Numbered from the stretch's first letter, positions 17,574 through 27,836 are shown. The stretch: 64,000 nt of DNA from Acidithiobacillus ferrianus (GCF_010378095.1 NZ_WNJL01000022.1:1-64000), one strand, 5' to 3'. Notes: generated by a model from the letters alone, not told the origin. A program made the numbers and translations.

Positions 17574-20084
17574 GTGACTGATAATCCAGAAACATTGTCC
17601 CAGCATCAAAGCGACGATCTCTTTAGGCAATCTCCCGCTGGCGGGGCCTTGGAAGATGGAGATGAAGGGGAAAAAATTGATGTGGCCGCCCTGCTTCGAT
17701 CGTTGAAAGCCCACTGGCGGTGGCCGGTGGGTTTGGCGGGAGCGGGTGCGGTCCTTGCGGTGCTGATTACGCTTTTCAGCGTGCCGGTATTCGTATCCAC
17801 CGGTTCCATTTATCTGGGTAATGCGGAGAAGGACCAGGGTGTGCCCAGTGGTGGAAGCGGTTTATCCCTGCTGGCGGGCTTGACTCAGGCGCCAAATATG
17901 GAGACACAAATTCAGATCATGCAGAGTCGCGACATCATTGAACGCGCGATCGCCAGGTCTGGGCTAAACGTATCGATCCTGAGTCCGAGTGAGAACAATT
18001 CCGTCCATTTCTGGTATTGGCTGGCCAGTGGTCACTCCTTTGGCATCTATGCACCGCCCGGCGATGGTCTGCACGCGAGTCTGGTCAAGGCGATAGGGCC
18101 GAATCTGTATGGTGCACGCTTGGATTTGATATTCACCGCCTCTGGCCACTATCGTATTCAGCGCGGCAAGCAGGTGCTGCTCACCGGTATTCTGGGCGAG
18201 CCGGCCGTCGCCCCGACATTGCGTCTGGTTTTACAGCCCAACGTGGCCGGTTTTGTGCCAAAGGCAGGTAGCACATACCACCTGACCATTCAGCCGCCTC
18301 TGGCCATCTACAAAATGATCCGGAGTCGTGTTTCGGTGGCGGAAGCCGGAGAGAATACCGGGGGGACGACAACCAGTTTTCTTGTCAATCTGGCGTTCCA
18401 GGACGCGAATCCCTATACATCCCAACACTTTCTCAATACGCTGATGTTGACCTATCTCGAGCAAACGCACGCCTGGGCCACTGGTCAGGCCTCTTCCACG
18501 TATGACTACTTGAACGTGCAATTGGAGAAGATCCGCACGGCGCTGGAGACGGCCGACAATCGCTTGGCCGGTTACCAGAGCAAGAGCGGTGTATTGTCGG
18601 TGGCCTCCAATGCACAAGTCATGATCAGTCAGATGGCGACGTATGAGAGCCAGCTCAGCGCGCTCAAGTTGAAGCTCTACAGCCTGCAACGGTTGCGCCG
18701 CGAGCTGAATACGCCCGGTGACCGCGTCAATCCTTATCTGGTCAGTAGTGTCAGTGATCCGGTTTTGAATGGATTGAGTGAAAAGCTGATTACCGCCCAA
18801 GGTAAGGAGGCGGCACTACGAAACCTCTACACCCCGGCAGCGCCCGAAATGAGGCAGATCATGACGGAGATCGATTCTATCAAGTCGGCGATCCGGAATG
18901 TGCTCAGTAATCAGGAGACCGAGACCAATCAGCGGATGCGTTCGCTCAGTAATCTCATCGGTCAATACAAAGAGCAGATGGGCCATTACCCTCAGGAAGC
19001 CTTGCAGGTCCTTTCTTTGACGCGATCCAGCGAGGTTCTGGGAAAACTCTATATGTTCTTGATGGAAAAGCAGGAAGAGGCAGCCATCAGCAAAGCCAGC
19101 ACGATCACCAAAAACCGGATCCTGGATACCGCTCTGGTGCATGATCTCCCCGTGTCGCCGGTGGGGAAACGCAACGTCCTCGTGGGCGCCTTTCTGGGGT
19201 TGTTGAGCGGGTTGGGTGTGGTGTTCTGGAGATTCCTGGCGCACAAGGGATTCCATTCGGACGAAGAGATTCGCCGGCGATATGCCTCTCTGCCCCTGTT
19301 CGGCACGCTTCCAGAGTATACAAAGTTTAGCGCGCCCTCCAACGGTCTGAAATCCGCGGGCATGACGATCCCGGATTCACGCTCCGGATATGGCGAGGCC
19401 ATGCGGCTGCTGCGCGGAAAGCTCTATATGGATATTGCGGGTGGGGAGCATGGTCGAGTTTTGATGTTGACCTCCGCTGTTCAAGGGGATGGTAAAAGCA
19501 CGGTGGCCACACAACTGGCGATGGCCTTGGCGAAAGACGGCAAAAGTGTTCTGTTGATCGATGCGGATTTGCGTAACCCGCATTTGCATGAAGTCTTCCG
19601 CACCGTGCAGAGTCCCGGCTTGGCCGGATATCTGGCAGGGCAAGGTGAATGGAGGGCGTGTGTGCAATCACTGACCGGTCAGCCCGATCTTCCGTTGCAA
19701 CTGATTGCGGCGGGCGAGGTTCCACCCAGCCCGGTAGAACTGGTGGGGCAGCCCAGATTCGCAGAACTCATAGACCGGGCACGTCGTGAATATGATTATA
19801 TTGTTTTGGATACGCCACCGTTCCCCATGGTGTCGGATGGTTTAGTGATTTCCCGCATGGTGGATCGTGTATTGTCGGTGATTCGGGTGGGACAAACTCC
19901 ACGCCGGGCTTTTCAAGAACATGTCATTGGTGTGGCCCATATGGCCCGCCCCCGGGGATTGGTGATCAACGGCACGTCGATGGATCAGGGACTGGGCTAC
20001 AGCTACACCACCAACAAGACCGCCTTGCAGATTTTGAAAGACAAAATGCGTGTATTCGTCCGCCGTATGCGATGGAGGGCCTGA
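17574..20084 (+). CDS. Polysaccharide co-polymerase with BY-kinase domain (Wzc/GumC type)
   Basis: An 836-residue inner-membrane protein. After a short cytoplasmic N-terminus comes a first membrane helix (about 52-75), a long periplasmic chain-length domain with coiled coil (about 300-500), a second helix (about 525-545) and a cytoplasmic tyrosine kinase. The kinase shows Walker A Q-G-D-G-K-S-T (about 640), Walker A' L-L-I-D-A-D-L-R and Walker B V-L-D-T-P-P. The C-terminal tyrosine cluster is minimal (Y-S-Y), fewer than in Wzc, so autophosphorylation control may be weaker. It partners the Wza-like lipoprotein to set chain length and open the export channel. GTG start with AGGATG upstream. Confidence 0.92.
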   Translation: MTDNPETLSQHQSDDLFRQSPAGGALEDGDEGEKIDVAALLRSLKAHWRWPVGLAGAGAVLAVLITLFSVPVFVSTGSIYLGNAEKDQGVPSGGSGLSLLAGLTQAPNMETQIQIMQSRDIIERAIARSGLNVSILSPSENNSVHFWYWLASGHSFGIYAPPGDGLHASLVKAIGPNLYGARLDLIFTASGHYRIQRGKQVLLTGILGEPAVAPTLRLVLQPNVAGFVPKAGSTYHLTIQPPLAIYKMIRSRVSVAEAGENTGGTTTSFLVNLAFQDANPYTSQHFLNTLMLTYLEQTHAWATGQASSTYDYLNVQLEKIRTALETADNRLAGYQSKSGVLSVASNAQVMISQMATYESQLSALKLKLYSLQRLRRELNTPGDRVNPYLVSSVSDPVLNGLSEKLITAQGKEAALRNLYTPAAPEMRQIMTEIDSIKSAIRNVLSNQETETNQRMRSLSNLIGQYKEQMGHYPQEALQVLSLTRSSEVLGKLYMFLMEKQEEAAISKASTITKNRILDTALVHDLPVSPVGKRNVLVGAFLGLLSGLGVVFWRFLAHKGFHSDEEIRRRYASLPLFGTLPEYTKFSAPSNGLKSAGMTIPDSRSGYGEAMRLLRGKLYMDIAGGEHGRVLMLTSAVQGDGKSTVATQLAMALAKDGKSVLLIDADLRNPHLHEVFRTVQSPGLAGYLAGQGEWRACVQSLTGQPDLPLQLIAAGEVPPSPVELVGQPRFAELIDRARREYDYIVLDTPPFPMVSDGLVISRMVDRVLSVIRVGQTPRRAFQEHVIGVAHMARPRGLVINGTSMDQGLGYSYTTNKTALQILKDKMRVFVRRMRWRA

Positions 20085-20117
20085 GGGTGCGTATGGGCGC
20101 TATCGGAGGGTGCTGAC

Positions 20118-21545
20118 ATGGTATCGACCATAGCGGGCAGGGGGGTGGTCAGAACCGTCAGACACGGTTTTGACAAAATATGGATCCCGATCATTCTATT
20201 TTGGGTATTCCCCTTCGCGTTCTATTTAGTACATTTGAGTTCCGTCACTAACTATTTATTCCCGGTAGCGGCATTTGCGCTCGGCATGGCGCTTTATCGT
20301 TCGCACCCCGCATTATATTTGAGCCACACTTGGTGGTTGTGGTTTATTACCCCAGAAATCAGGCGGCTAGTGGACTATCAAATTGGTTTCCAACCCATCT
20401 CTCTGATTATGCTTAGTCCTTATCTGGTTACTGGTTTGGCATTCTTTACGGTGATTACCTACCTCCCTCAATTACGTTACAAAGCATTATTCCCGATGGT
20501 ATTGGCCCTGTTTGGTGTTATTTATGGCTACTTGGTGGGCATTATCAATGCGGGGATCATGCCGGCGACGTTTGGTCTCTTAAACTGGATACTCCCCATA
20601 TTATTTGGTTTGCACACCGCTATTTACTGGCGTGAATATGAAGGATTCAAGCGGACTATCTATCGTACTTTTGTGTGGGGGAGCCTGGTTATGGGACTCT
20701 ACGGATTGTTTCAGTTCATGGATCCTCCGCCTTGGGACAGATACTGGATGATTTCCTCCAAGATGCTGAGTATAGGTTTGCCATTGCCCTTTCATGTTCG
20801 TATTTTCAGTACGATGAACTCTCCCGGTCCATTTGCGATGGAACTGATGGGCACGTTGCTTATGCTGGCCGCCGGTGGGGGATTCTGGCGTGTTCCCGCC
20901 GCGGTGTTCGGTTATAGCGCTTTTTTATTGAGCCTGGTGCGTACGGCATGGGGTGGCTGGGCAGTGGGTATCCTTTACCTGATATATCGGTTTAAGCCTA
21001 AGAATCTGATACGTTACTTCTTCGGCGCGCTGCTTGTCGCAATGTTGGCGCTTCCAGTACTGACCTTTGGGCCGATTGCCAAAGACCTGAACAATCGTTT
21101 CGCGTCTATTCAGCATGTTCAACAAAATGCCAGTTATCAGACACGTATATCATTTTATGAACACTTTCTTGGTGAGGCTTTTGATACGCCCATCGGCCAA
21201 GGAATCGGTAATGTGGGCGTTGCCGCCCGTTTATCGTCAAGTGGCCACGTGGTAGATTTTGATAGCGGTATCATGGAAATTCCCTACGTGTTGGGTTGGC
21301 TCGGCGGTAGTTTATTTTTTTTAGGAACGGTATGGATATCATTGTACGTCTCGTTAAGTAAATGGACCAAGTTGGACCCTTTCATGGCTGTGTCGAGCGC
21401 GATCGCGCTGGCCACACTCTCTACCATCCCGCTCTTCAACAATTTGATTGGCACTGCGGGAATGTTTTTTTGGGCATTTGTCGGGATGGCTGTCGCGGGC
21501 ATTCGTTATCACGGCCTGCATGACCCCCACACCATGACATCATGA
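20118..21545 (+). CDS. O-antigen ligase/polymerase-type membrane protein (probable Wzy)
   Basis: A 475-residue protein with about twelve predicted membrane helices and one larger periplasmic loop (about residues 320-380) ending in QNASYQTRISFYEHF, the place where Wzy/WaaL proteins carry conserved Arg and His. The segment S-L-V-R-T-A-W-G-G-W matches the Wzy_C signature. It should polymerise flipped lipid-linked repeats in the periplasm. Position after the Wza/Wzc pair and before the flippase supports Wzy rather than a ligase. GGAGGGTG precedes the ATG. Confidence 0.8.
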   Translation: MVSTIAGRGVVRTVRHGFDKIWIPIILFWVFPFAFYLVHLSSVTNYLFPVAAFALGMALYRSHPALYLSHTWWLWFITPEIRRLVDYQIGFQPISLIMLSPYLVTGLAFFTVITYLPQLRYKALFPMVLALFGVIYGYLVGIINAGIMPATFGLLNWILPILFGLHTAIYWREYEGFKRTIYRTFVWGSLVMGLYGLFQFMDPPPWDRYWMISSKMLSIGLPLPFHVRIFSTMNSPGPFAMELMGTLLMLAAGGGFWRVPAAVFGYSAFLLSLVRTAWGGWAVGILYLIYRFKPKNLIRYFFGALLVAMLALPVLTFGPIAKDLNNRFASIQHVQQNASYQTRISFYEHFLGEAFDTPIGQGIGNVGVAARLSSSGHVVDFDSGIMEIPYVLGWLGGSLFFLGTVWISLYVSLSKWTKLDPFMAVSSAIALATLSTIPLFNNLIGTAGMFFWAFVGMAVAGIRYHGLHDPHTMTS

Positions 21546-21606
21546 TCTGGAATGCTGGCCGCACCGAATATCTTCGAATGTTTGTATATTTTTGGGGTGT
21601 GTCATC

Positions 21607-22770
21607 ATGAAAAATATCTGTTTGGTTACCCATAAGATTAAACGGGGTGATGGCCAAGGGCGTGTCAACTACGAAATTATCCGTGCAGCTCGCGCCTACG
21701 GTTATCAGGTCACGGTGTTGGCCAGCGAATGTGTCGAAGAAGTTGCCCAGGATACTGGAGTGGAGTGGGTAAAAATTCCCGTAGATCCATGGATCAGTCA
21801 ATTGTTGCGCAATCAGGTTTTTGCCTGGCGCTCCGCTCGATGGCTGCGGCATCATGGTGATCGTTTCGATCTTGTTCATGCCAATGGATTTATCACGTGG
21901 TATCCCGCGCACATAAATTCCGTGCACTTCGTGCATGGGGCATGGTTGCATAGTCCGCATAGCGGTAGCGTGTTGACAGGCGGTTTCAAGGGCATGTACC
22001 AAAAATCCTTTTCCTTATTAAACGCCATACTGGAAAAAAGGGCGTTCAGACAGGCAGACACCGTGGTGTCGGTTTCTCCACTGGTCGTTGATGAGTTGCG
22101 CTCGATAGGTGTGCCAAATCACAAGATTGTGATGATTCCTAATGGAGTGGATACCGACGAATATCACCCGGGATGCGGCCTTCGGAGTGAACTGAATATC
22201 GCTGCCGAGGTACCTCTGGCGATATTTTCGGGAGATTTGCGATCGAAGCGGAAGAATCTGGAAACCGTGTTGGCGGCACTTCAGGAGGCCTCCGACTGGC
22301 ATCTGTTGGTGCTGGGTCGCACCGAAGGCAGTGCATACCCTGCTCTCGCTGACGCACTTGGACTCTCCCGGCGGGTGCACTTTCTGGGTTTTCGCCGGGA
22401 TACCGCAGAGTTGATGCGGACGGCGGACGTGTTGGTGTTTCCCTCTCGCTATGATCCCTGCACGCTGGTTGTGGCCGAAGCGCTTTCCAGTGGCGTGCCG
22501 GTGATTACGGCCCAATCGGTGGGGGCGGCGTTTCAGGTGCCCGAGGGAGGGGGATGGGTGCTGGATGATCCCGAAGACGGGAAGGGTATTGCGCTGATTC
22601 TCAGAAATCTTGCCGCTTACGATAAGAAGCAGCGGGATGACATCCGTGCGCGTGCGCGTGCCGCGGCGCTGGATTACACATGGTCTGAAACGACCAAAGC
22701 CTACCTGGAGTTATATGAACGATCTATCAATTCCCCAAGTAGAAGCGGTGCGATGGATATGCGTGGCTAG
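21607..22770 (+). CDS. Glycosyltransferase family 4
   Basis: A 387-residue GT-B enzyme. The N-terminus reads KNICLVTHKIKRGDGQGRVN, the acceptor-side loop. The C-terminal half has PNGVDTDEYHPG, the donor-binding S-R-Y-D-P-C-T-L-V-V-A-E-A-L block (E-x7-E region) and a following G-V-P-V-I. ATG 21607 was chosen because it follows a GGGGTG site and begins with the conserved fold; a slightly longer frame exists. It is an EPS repeat-unit transferase by context; the sugar is not known. Confidence 0.87.
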   Translation: MKNICLVTHKIKRGDGQGRVNYEIIRAARAYGYQVTVLASECVEEVAQDTGVEWVKIPVDPWISQLLRNQVFAWRSARWLRHHGDRFDLVHANGFITWYPAHINSVHFVHGAWLHSPHSGSVLTGGFKGMYQKSFSLLNAILEKRAFRQADTVVSVSPLVVDELRSIGVPNHKIVMIPNGVDTDEYHPGCGLRSELNIAAEVPLAIFSGDLRSKRKNLETVLAALQEASDWHLLVLGRTEGSAYPALADALGLSRRVHFLGFRRDTAELMRTADVLVFPSRYDPCTLVVAEALSSGVPVITAQSVGAAFQVPEGGGWVLDDPEDGKGIALILRNLAAYDKKQRDDIRARARAAALDYTWSETTKAYLELYERSINSPSRSGAMDMRG

Positions 22771-22785
22771 GCGAGGCGACATCTC

Positions 22786-24258
22786 ATGAGTATCAAGCGG
22801 CACACCGCTTACAACCTCCTGGGGGCGGGCACTCCAGTACTCGTATCGCTGGCTACGGTCCCGCTTTATCTTCACCTCATCGGTGACGCCCGCTACGGTG
22901 TGCTGGCCATTGTCTGGTTATTATTGGGCTATTTTGGTTTTTTTGATCTTGGGCTTTCGCTGGCGACCACCAATCATATCGCGCGACTCAATGAGGCGTC
23001 TGTCGAGGAGCGTGAAGGGGTATTCTGGACGGCCTTGACACTTAATGGCGCTTTAGGTGTTGTGGGCGGCTTAGTGCTGTATGGTGTCGCCAGGCCGCTG
23101 ATGACCTATGTGTTTACCATGCCGAGTGACCTGCGGATCGAGGTGCTTGCTGCGCTGCCTTTCATAGCGGCAGCCATCCCCGTGGCCACCATGACGGGAG
23201 TTTTTTCGGGCGCTCTGGGCGCCCGGCAGCGTTTCGGTACCATGAATATCATACAGTCTACCGGCACGGTCATATTCCAAGTGGCCCCGCTGGTCGCTGC
23301 GTATATCTATGGGCCTAATCTTTTGATGTTGATTGGTGTGGCCGTTGTCGCCCGAATGATAACGGCATTGCCTTTCTTGGCGGCCGTTAAGGTGGCTCTT
23401 CCACTGCGCCACCGTCCGCGTTTTGACAAGGCCCGTGTCCGGGAACTGATGCGCTATGGGGCTTGGGTGACCGTCACGAACCTTATCAGTCCGTTGCTCA
23501 CCGCCGCAGACCGTTTTATCATTGCCGCCGTATCCGGTGCCGCGGCGGTCACATATTATAACGTGCCCTATAATCTGGCGATACGTGCCGCCATTTTGCC
23601 GGCAGCCCTGTCGAGCGCGATTTTCCCTCGTCTGTCCATGACGGGTAAGGATGATGCGAAAATGCTCACGATCAACGCATTGGAAACGGTTAACGTCATC
23701 ATGACCCCGGTTATCATTGCGGGGATTTTTCTCATGCGGCCGTTTCTGGAGCTTTGGGTGGGCATTCCATTCGCATTGCAAGCCGCCCCCGTAGGGGCGA
23801 TTATACTAGTGGGCGTATGGGGCAATGGATTGTCCTTTATGCCATTGATTATGCTTGAAGGCCAGGGTCGACCGGACCTTGTGGCCAAATTGCATGCAAT
23901 AGAGTTAGTCCCCTATGCCGCGCTCTTATGGTTTAGCCTAACGCTGTATGGGTTGCCGGGGGCGGCCCTGGCGTGGACGGGCCAGGTTTTTGTGGACACG
24001 CTGCTTTTATGCCTGATTGCCGGCGTAGGGTTTCGCTTCTTATTGTTGAGTCTCTTACCTTCTGCGTTGTTGGTATCGCTAGCCTGTGTGGTCGTCACCC
24101 AAACGCAGAGCAACATGATTTTTTCGCTGCTGTGGGCATCGATCCTTGTGTTTTTCAGTCTCTTCGCTTCATACCAGAGCAGCGCCGTAGTACGGCAATC
24201 CCTGATGTCAGTGTCGCGACGTTTTTCGTATAAAATAAAAACTGCTGGCGAAGAATAA
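22786..24258 (+). CDS. Lipid-linked oligosaccharide flippase (Wzx), first copy
   Basis: A 490-residue polytopic protein with 12-14 predicted helices and the polysaccharide-flippase opening (TAYNLLGAGTPVLVSLATVP). Wzx proteins move undecaprenyl-linked repeat units across the inner membrane. It is clearly homologous along its length to the product of 27837-29300: shared blocks include YRYGVLA-type and LGYFG-FDLGLS near residues 37-60 and YGAW-N-I-P-F near residue 225. The two are therefore paralogues inside one locus. It is transcribed with the flanking glycosyltransferases. Confidence 0.87.
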   Translation: MSIKRHTAYNLLGAGTPVLVSLATVPLYLHLIGDARYGVLAIVWLLLGYFGFFDLGLSLATTNHIARLNEASVEEREGVFWTALTLNGALGVVGGLVLYGVARPLMTYVFTMPSDLRIEVLAALPFIAAAIPVATMTGVFSGALGARQRFGTMNIIQSTGTVIFQVAPLVAAYIYGPNLLMLIGVAVVARMITALPFLAAVKVALPLRHRPRFDKARVRELMRYGAWVTVTNLISPLLTAADRFIIAAVSGAAAVTYYNVPYNLAIRAAILPAALSSAIFPRLSMTGKDDAKMLTINALETVNVIMTPVIIAGIFLMRPFLELWVGIPFALQAAPVGAIILVGVWGNGLSFMPLIMLEGQGRPDLVAKLHAIELVPYAALLWFSLTLYGLPGAALAWTGQVFVDTLLLCLIAGVGFRFLLLSLLPSALLVSLACVVVTQTQSNMIFSLLWASILVFFSLFASYQSSAVVRQSLMSVSRRFSYKIKTAGEE

Positions 24259-24289
24259 GTTACATGAGACGATAGAAAAGGGGTGGCCC

Positions 24290-25339
24290 GTGCGCATCTT
24301 ACATATTACCAACCACGCGATGGAAATTGGGAATGGCATCGTCAATGTCGCGGTAGATTTGGCATGTACCCAGAGTGATGGCGGTCATCAAGTATTTTAT
24401 GCATCCAATGGTGGCGAGTATGAAAACCTGCTCAATTTTCATGGTGTTCAACACCATCAGATAAAATTGAGGAAGTCGTTATCTGGTTTGCCCCAATTGT
24501 GGACGGACTTTAGACAGATCATTCGCGCGACGCGTCCAGACATAGTGCATGCGCATATGATGACGGGCGCTATTGTCGGTAAAATTTCTCGGCCTGGATT
24601 TGGTTATAAGTTGGTTACACATGTGCATAATGAGTTTCAGAAAAGCGCAAGATTGATGGGTGTTGGTGATGCCGTGATTGCGGTGAGTGAGGCGGTTTCT
24701 GCTTCGATGCGGAACAGAGGGATTCCAATGTCGAGGCTGCACGTCATAAGGAATGGAACAATCAATAGCCCGCGGGTTTCACCGGCACAATCGAAAAAGC
24801 TCAATCACCCGGCGATTGTTACAGTGGCTGGAATGTATGAGCGCAAAGGTATTCGCGATTTGATCGGCGCCTTCGCAATGCTCCCCGGCCATGTGCAAGC
24901 ACATCTATACCTCGTCGGCGAAGGGCCGGATCGTGCGGCCTTTGAGGGTGCAGCCGCGCGGAGCGGTCGGGCGGCGTTCATCCATTTTGAGGGCTTCCAG
25001 CGGCAGCCTCAAGCCTATATGCAGGATGCGGATATATTCGTTCTCGCCTCTCACAAAGAACCTTTTGGCTTGGTCCTTTCCGAGGCCCGAGAACTGGGTT
25101 GCGCCATTGTGGCTACGCGCGTTGGGGGCATCCCCGAGGTTCTTGAGCATGGACATGCCGGACTGCTGTTCCCGGTCGGGGATGTTTCCGCGTTGACGGC
25201 ACTTTTATTACAGTTGATTGAATCACCGGAGGAATGCGGCCGATTGCGTAATCGGGCACAAGAAAATCTTCAGTGTCTTACGGTCGGACGAATGACCGGC
25301 GAGGTGCTGAAGCTATATCGTGACATGCTGGAATCCTAG
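24290..25339 (+). CDS. Glycosyltransferase family 4
   Basis: A 349-residue GT4 enzyme starting at GTG 24290 behind a good AAGGGGTGG site. The N-terminal RILHITNHAMEIGNGIVNV and the H-A-H-M acceptor-side segment are followed by V-T-V-A-G-M-Y-E-R-K-G-I-R-D and the donor site S-H-K-E-P-F-G-L-V-L-S-E-A. It is an EPS glycosyltransferase by context. It begins the AT-richer part of the locus. Acceptor and sugar unknown. Confidence 0.87.
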   Translation: MRILHITNHAMEIGNGIVNVAVDLACTQSDGGHQVFYASNGGEYENLLNFHGVQHHQIKLRKSLSGLPQLWTDFRQIIRATRPDIVHAHMMTGAIVGKISRPGFGYKLVTHVHNEFQKSARLMGVGDAVIAVSEAVSASMRNRGIPMSRLHVIRNGTINSPRVSPAQSKKLNHPAIVTVAGMYERKGIRDLIGAFAMLPGHVQAHLYLVGEGPDRAAFEGAAARSGRAAFIHFEGFQRQPQAYMQDADIFVLASHKEPFGLVLSEARELGCAIVATRVGGIPEVLEHGHAGLLFPVGDVSALTALLLQLIESPEECGRLRNRAQENLQCLTVGRMTGEVLKLYRDMLES

Positions 25340-25342
25340 GGA

Positions 25343-25374
25343 GGTTCCATTCGTATATCTTCCTCCATGGAACC
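25343..25374. repeat. Inverted repeat after the GT4 gene
   Basis: GGTTCCAT (25343-25350) and ATGGAACC (25367-25374) are a perfect eight-base inverted repeat four bases past a stop codon, with a 16-base loop. No T-run follows, so it may be an RNA hairpin within the operon (processing or partial termination) rather than a full terminator. Confidence 0.45.
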
Positions 25375-25550
25375 GTCCGATGTGCGGCCTTCATGAAGAC
25401 CAACGCGATAGGTGTCCGGAGGATAGATGTATAATGAATGGTTTTTGCATCTTTCGAAGGGAGGTAGGCACTCCATGATGGCCAAGTATTTTTATTTCTC
25501 CTCATGTACCGATCCATTATTCCATGAGGATATAAAATGGTAAGAATCTT

Positions 25551-26609
25551 ATGATGAACATATCTATTGCCATGGCCACTTATAATGGGGCCAGATTTAT
25601 CCGCCAGCAACTGGATAGCCTGGCCGCGCAAACATTGTCCCCTTGTGAACTGGTGGTTACCGACGACGGATCGACGGATGCCACTCTGAACATCATTGCC
25701 GACTTCGCAAAAACAGCGCCATTCCCGGTGAGAGTCTTCGAGAATGAGACGACGCTTGGTTTCGCGGATAATTTTATGAAAGCGGCGTCTCTATGCACCG
25801 GTGATTATATCGCATTTTGCGATCAGGACGATTACTGGTTGAGAAACAAGCTGGAGTACGCATCACGGCCCTTTGTGGATGAAGAAGTTCTTTCTTCGGT
25901 GCATTCGGCCTGCATAGTGAATGAGAATCTTGATGATACAGGGCGGCGATATCCAGATATCAGGGCTGATCATATCCATCAGGCATTTGAAGGGAATCCG
26001 TGGAAAACCTCAATACCAGGATTTGCCTTGCTGGTGCGAGCCTCTCTGCTTCGCTGCGCGATTGATTGGCGATATCGGCCTTTTGCGCCACAACCGCCAA
26101 AAGAAATGCACAAGGGCAATCAGATGGTGGCACATGATCATCTTGTATATATGCTCTCTCATACACTGGGGAAAACAGCATTCATAGCGGTACCGCTTGC
26201 GTGCTATCGAATGCACGATACCAATATCTTTGGTGCCCCTCTTAACGATGAGGGAAAGCATACCCCGGATTCATTTTTTAAGAGAACCTACAAATCCCGG
26301 GGTATTGGCGAACCCCACTATAGATTTATGGCTGACGTGGCTGAACAACGTGCGCAGTGGATGGCAGAAAATTGTGATAAATTGGCTCCTGCTTTTGTCG
26401 AGAAGGCCAGGTTGGCACCGGCCTACTGGAAGGCGCAACGTAAACAGTATCTAACCCGTGCGGAGATCTATGGCCGTGACGTGAATTTTGCCAGAAAGGT
26501 CGCGGCGGTCCGTTCACTGCTGGGTGGACATGCTTACCGGGCACCTGAGCAGGGTGGATTCGGATGGCGGGCATTTGCAAAGGATATCGCCTTTGGGCTT
26601 GTCCTCTAA
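25551..26609 (+). CDS. Glycosyltransferase family 2
   Basis: A 352-residue GT-A enzyme. It opens with ISIAMATYNGARFIRQQLDS, has the nucleotide-binding V-T-D-D-G-S-T-D-A-T (about 38-47), and the metal-binding C-D-Q-D-D-Y-W (D-x-D-type site) near residue 90. This matches the rhamnosyltransferase-like GT2 subgroup, which would suit a locus that makes GDP-D-rhamnose, though donor use is an inference. A five-codon frame (MVRIL) with its own GAGGA site starts at 25537 and its stop overlaps this gene's ATGATG. Confidence 0.86.
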   Translation: MMNISIAMATYNGARFIRQQLDSLAAQTLSPCELVVTDDGSTDATLNIIADFAKTAPFPVRVFENETTLGFADNFMKAASLCTGDYIAFCDQDDYWLRNKLEYASRPFVDEEVLSSVHSACIVNENLDDTGRRYPDIRADHIHQAFEGNPWKTSIPGFALLVRASLLRCAIDWRYRPFAPQPPKEMHKGNQMVAHDHLVYMLSHTLGKTAFIAVPLACYRMHDTNIFGAPLNDEGKHTPDSFFKRTYKSRGIGEPHYRFMADVAEQRAQWMAENCDKLAPAFVEKARLAPAYWKAQRKQYLTRAEIYGRDVNFARKVAAVRSLLGGHAYRAPEQGGFGWRAFAKDIAFGLVL

Positions 26610-26658
26610 ACCTCCTCAAAAACCGCTCTCTTCGATATGTGTATGAGAAGGATGTTGC

Positions 26659-27687
26659 ATGACACGTATACAATTTCAGCCTGAAGATTCGGAAACCAGC
26701 CCGCTGGTTTCCGTTGTGGTAATGGCATATCAGCGAACGGAATACTTGAAGATCACCATAGCCTCCATTATCGGGCAGACCATGGGTGATTTCGAGCTGA
26801 TCGTTGCGGACGATTCCAATTCTCCGGAGATCGCCCGGATTTGTAGTGAGTTTAAAGATCCCAGGATTCGTTATATTGGTAATGAAAAGCGCCTTGGGAT
26901 GTTGTTGAACGCAAAATCTGGTATGAAACTTGGGAGAGGTAAGTATATTGCGAACATTCATGATGATGATGTGTTGGATGCAAGATTTCTGGAGACCATG
27001 ATCCGTCCTATGGAACAGGATAAAAATGTTGGCCTCGTTTTTTGCGATCATAAAATCATGGATGCCGACGGTGTGGAGGATATTCCAGCTTCTGAAGAAA
27101 ATACGAGAATGTGGGGCAGGGAAGGATTAAGCGAGGGTCTGATCACCAATCGTGCGGAAGCATTTTTCAATGGCGTCATTCCAGTCCCTTCTGCGCGAGT
27201 GTTTAGAGCGGGATCTATAGATCTTGATGAACTATATGAAAGTGTTGGCATAGTATACGACTGGTGGATGTCTTTTTTGCATTGTCGATCAGCGTTTGAG
27301 TGCTATTATGTTCCTGAAAGGTTGATGTCTTACCGGTTGCACTCTGGATCAGAGACGGCGACGGAAAATCCGTCATATGGTGAGGCTATGGTATTCATAC
27401 TCAGCTATTTTCTGATCCATAAATCTTTCCCAGAAATGGAGGATGTCATAAAAAAAAGGCTGATAGAGACCAGTTTTAATGGTGCCAAGTTTCGTCTGCT
27501 GTCAGGTGAGAATAGAAAGGCTCGCACGAGTCTGATTAAAGCGTTCCGTTTGACGGGAAGCATACGCTGTATCATGGCTTATCTATTCACATGGTTGCCC
27601 TCCTGGTTGACAAGCGCGGTACTCAATATGCTGCTGTTCTTCAGAAAAAATTTCGGCAGGAGTGAAAAATTGAGATTTCTTGGCTGA
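26659..27687 (+). CDS. Glycosyltransferase family 2
   Basis: A 342-residue GT-A enzyme. Residues 15-50 carry V-S-V-V-V-M-A-Y-Q-R-T-E-Y and V-A-D-D-S-N-S-P-E, and the metal site is I-H-D-D-D-V (about residue 97). The last 60 residues include a membrane-associated hydrophobic stretch (about 310-330). AAGGATG precedes the ATG. The codon usage is noticeably more AT-rich than in the housekeeping genes, in keeping with an acquired EPS module. Sugar and linkage unknown. Confidence 0.86.
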   Translation: MTRIQFQPEDSETSPLVSVVVMAYQRTEYLKITIASIIGQTMGDFELIVADDSNSPEIARICSEFKDPRIRYIGNEKRLGMLLNAKSGMKLGRGKYIANIHDDDVLDARFLETMIRPMEQDKNVGLVFCDHKIMDADGVEDIPASEENTRMWGREGLSEGLITNRAEAFFNGVIPVPSARVFRAGSIDLDELYESVGIVYDWWMSFLHCRSAFECYYVPERLMSYRLHSGSETATENPSYGEAMVFILSYFLIHKSFPEMEDVIKKRLIETSFNGAKFRLLSGENRKARTSLIKAFRLTGSIRCIMAYLFTWLPSWLTSAVLNMLLFFRKNFGRSEKLRFLG

Positions 27688-27836
27688 TACGGTTTTACGG
27701 TGCTGTCGATAATTTTCAGCGTTGCAAGAATGATCCAATAGAAGGTGATCGAAATGTCTCATGGTGAAGTCCGACAGTCGGAGTTATCTGCAGAAATGGT
27801 GCAGAAGTGCCAGCAAAAAACGTCAGCGGCGGAGCA

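Noticed and set aside
25430..25435. TATAAT before the GT2 gene as a promoter
   Set aside because: No -35-like hexamer lies 15-19 bases upstream.
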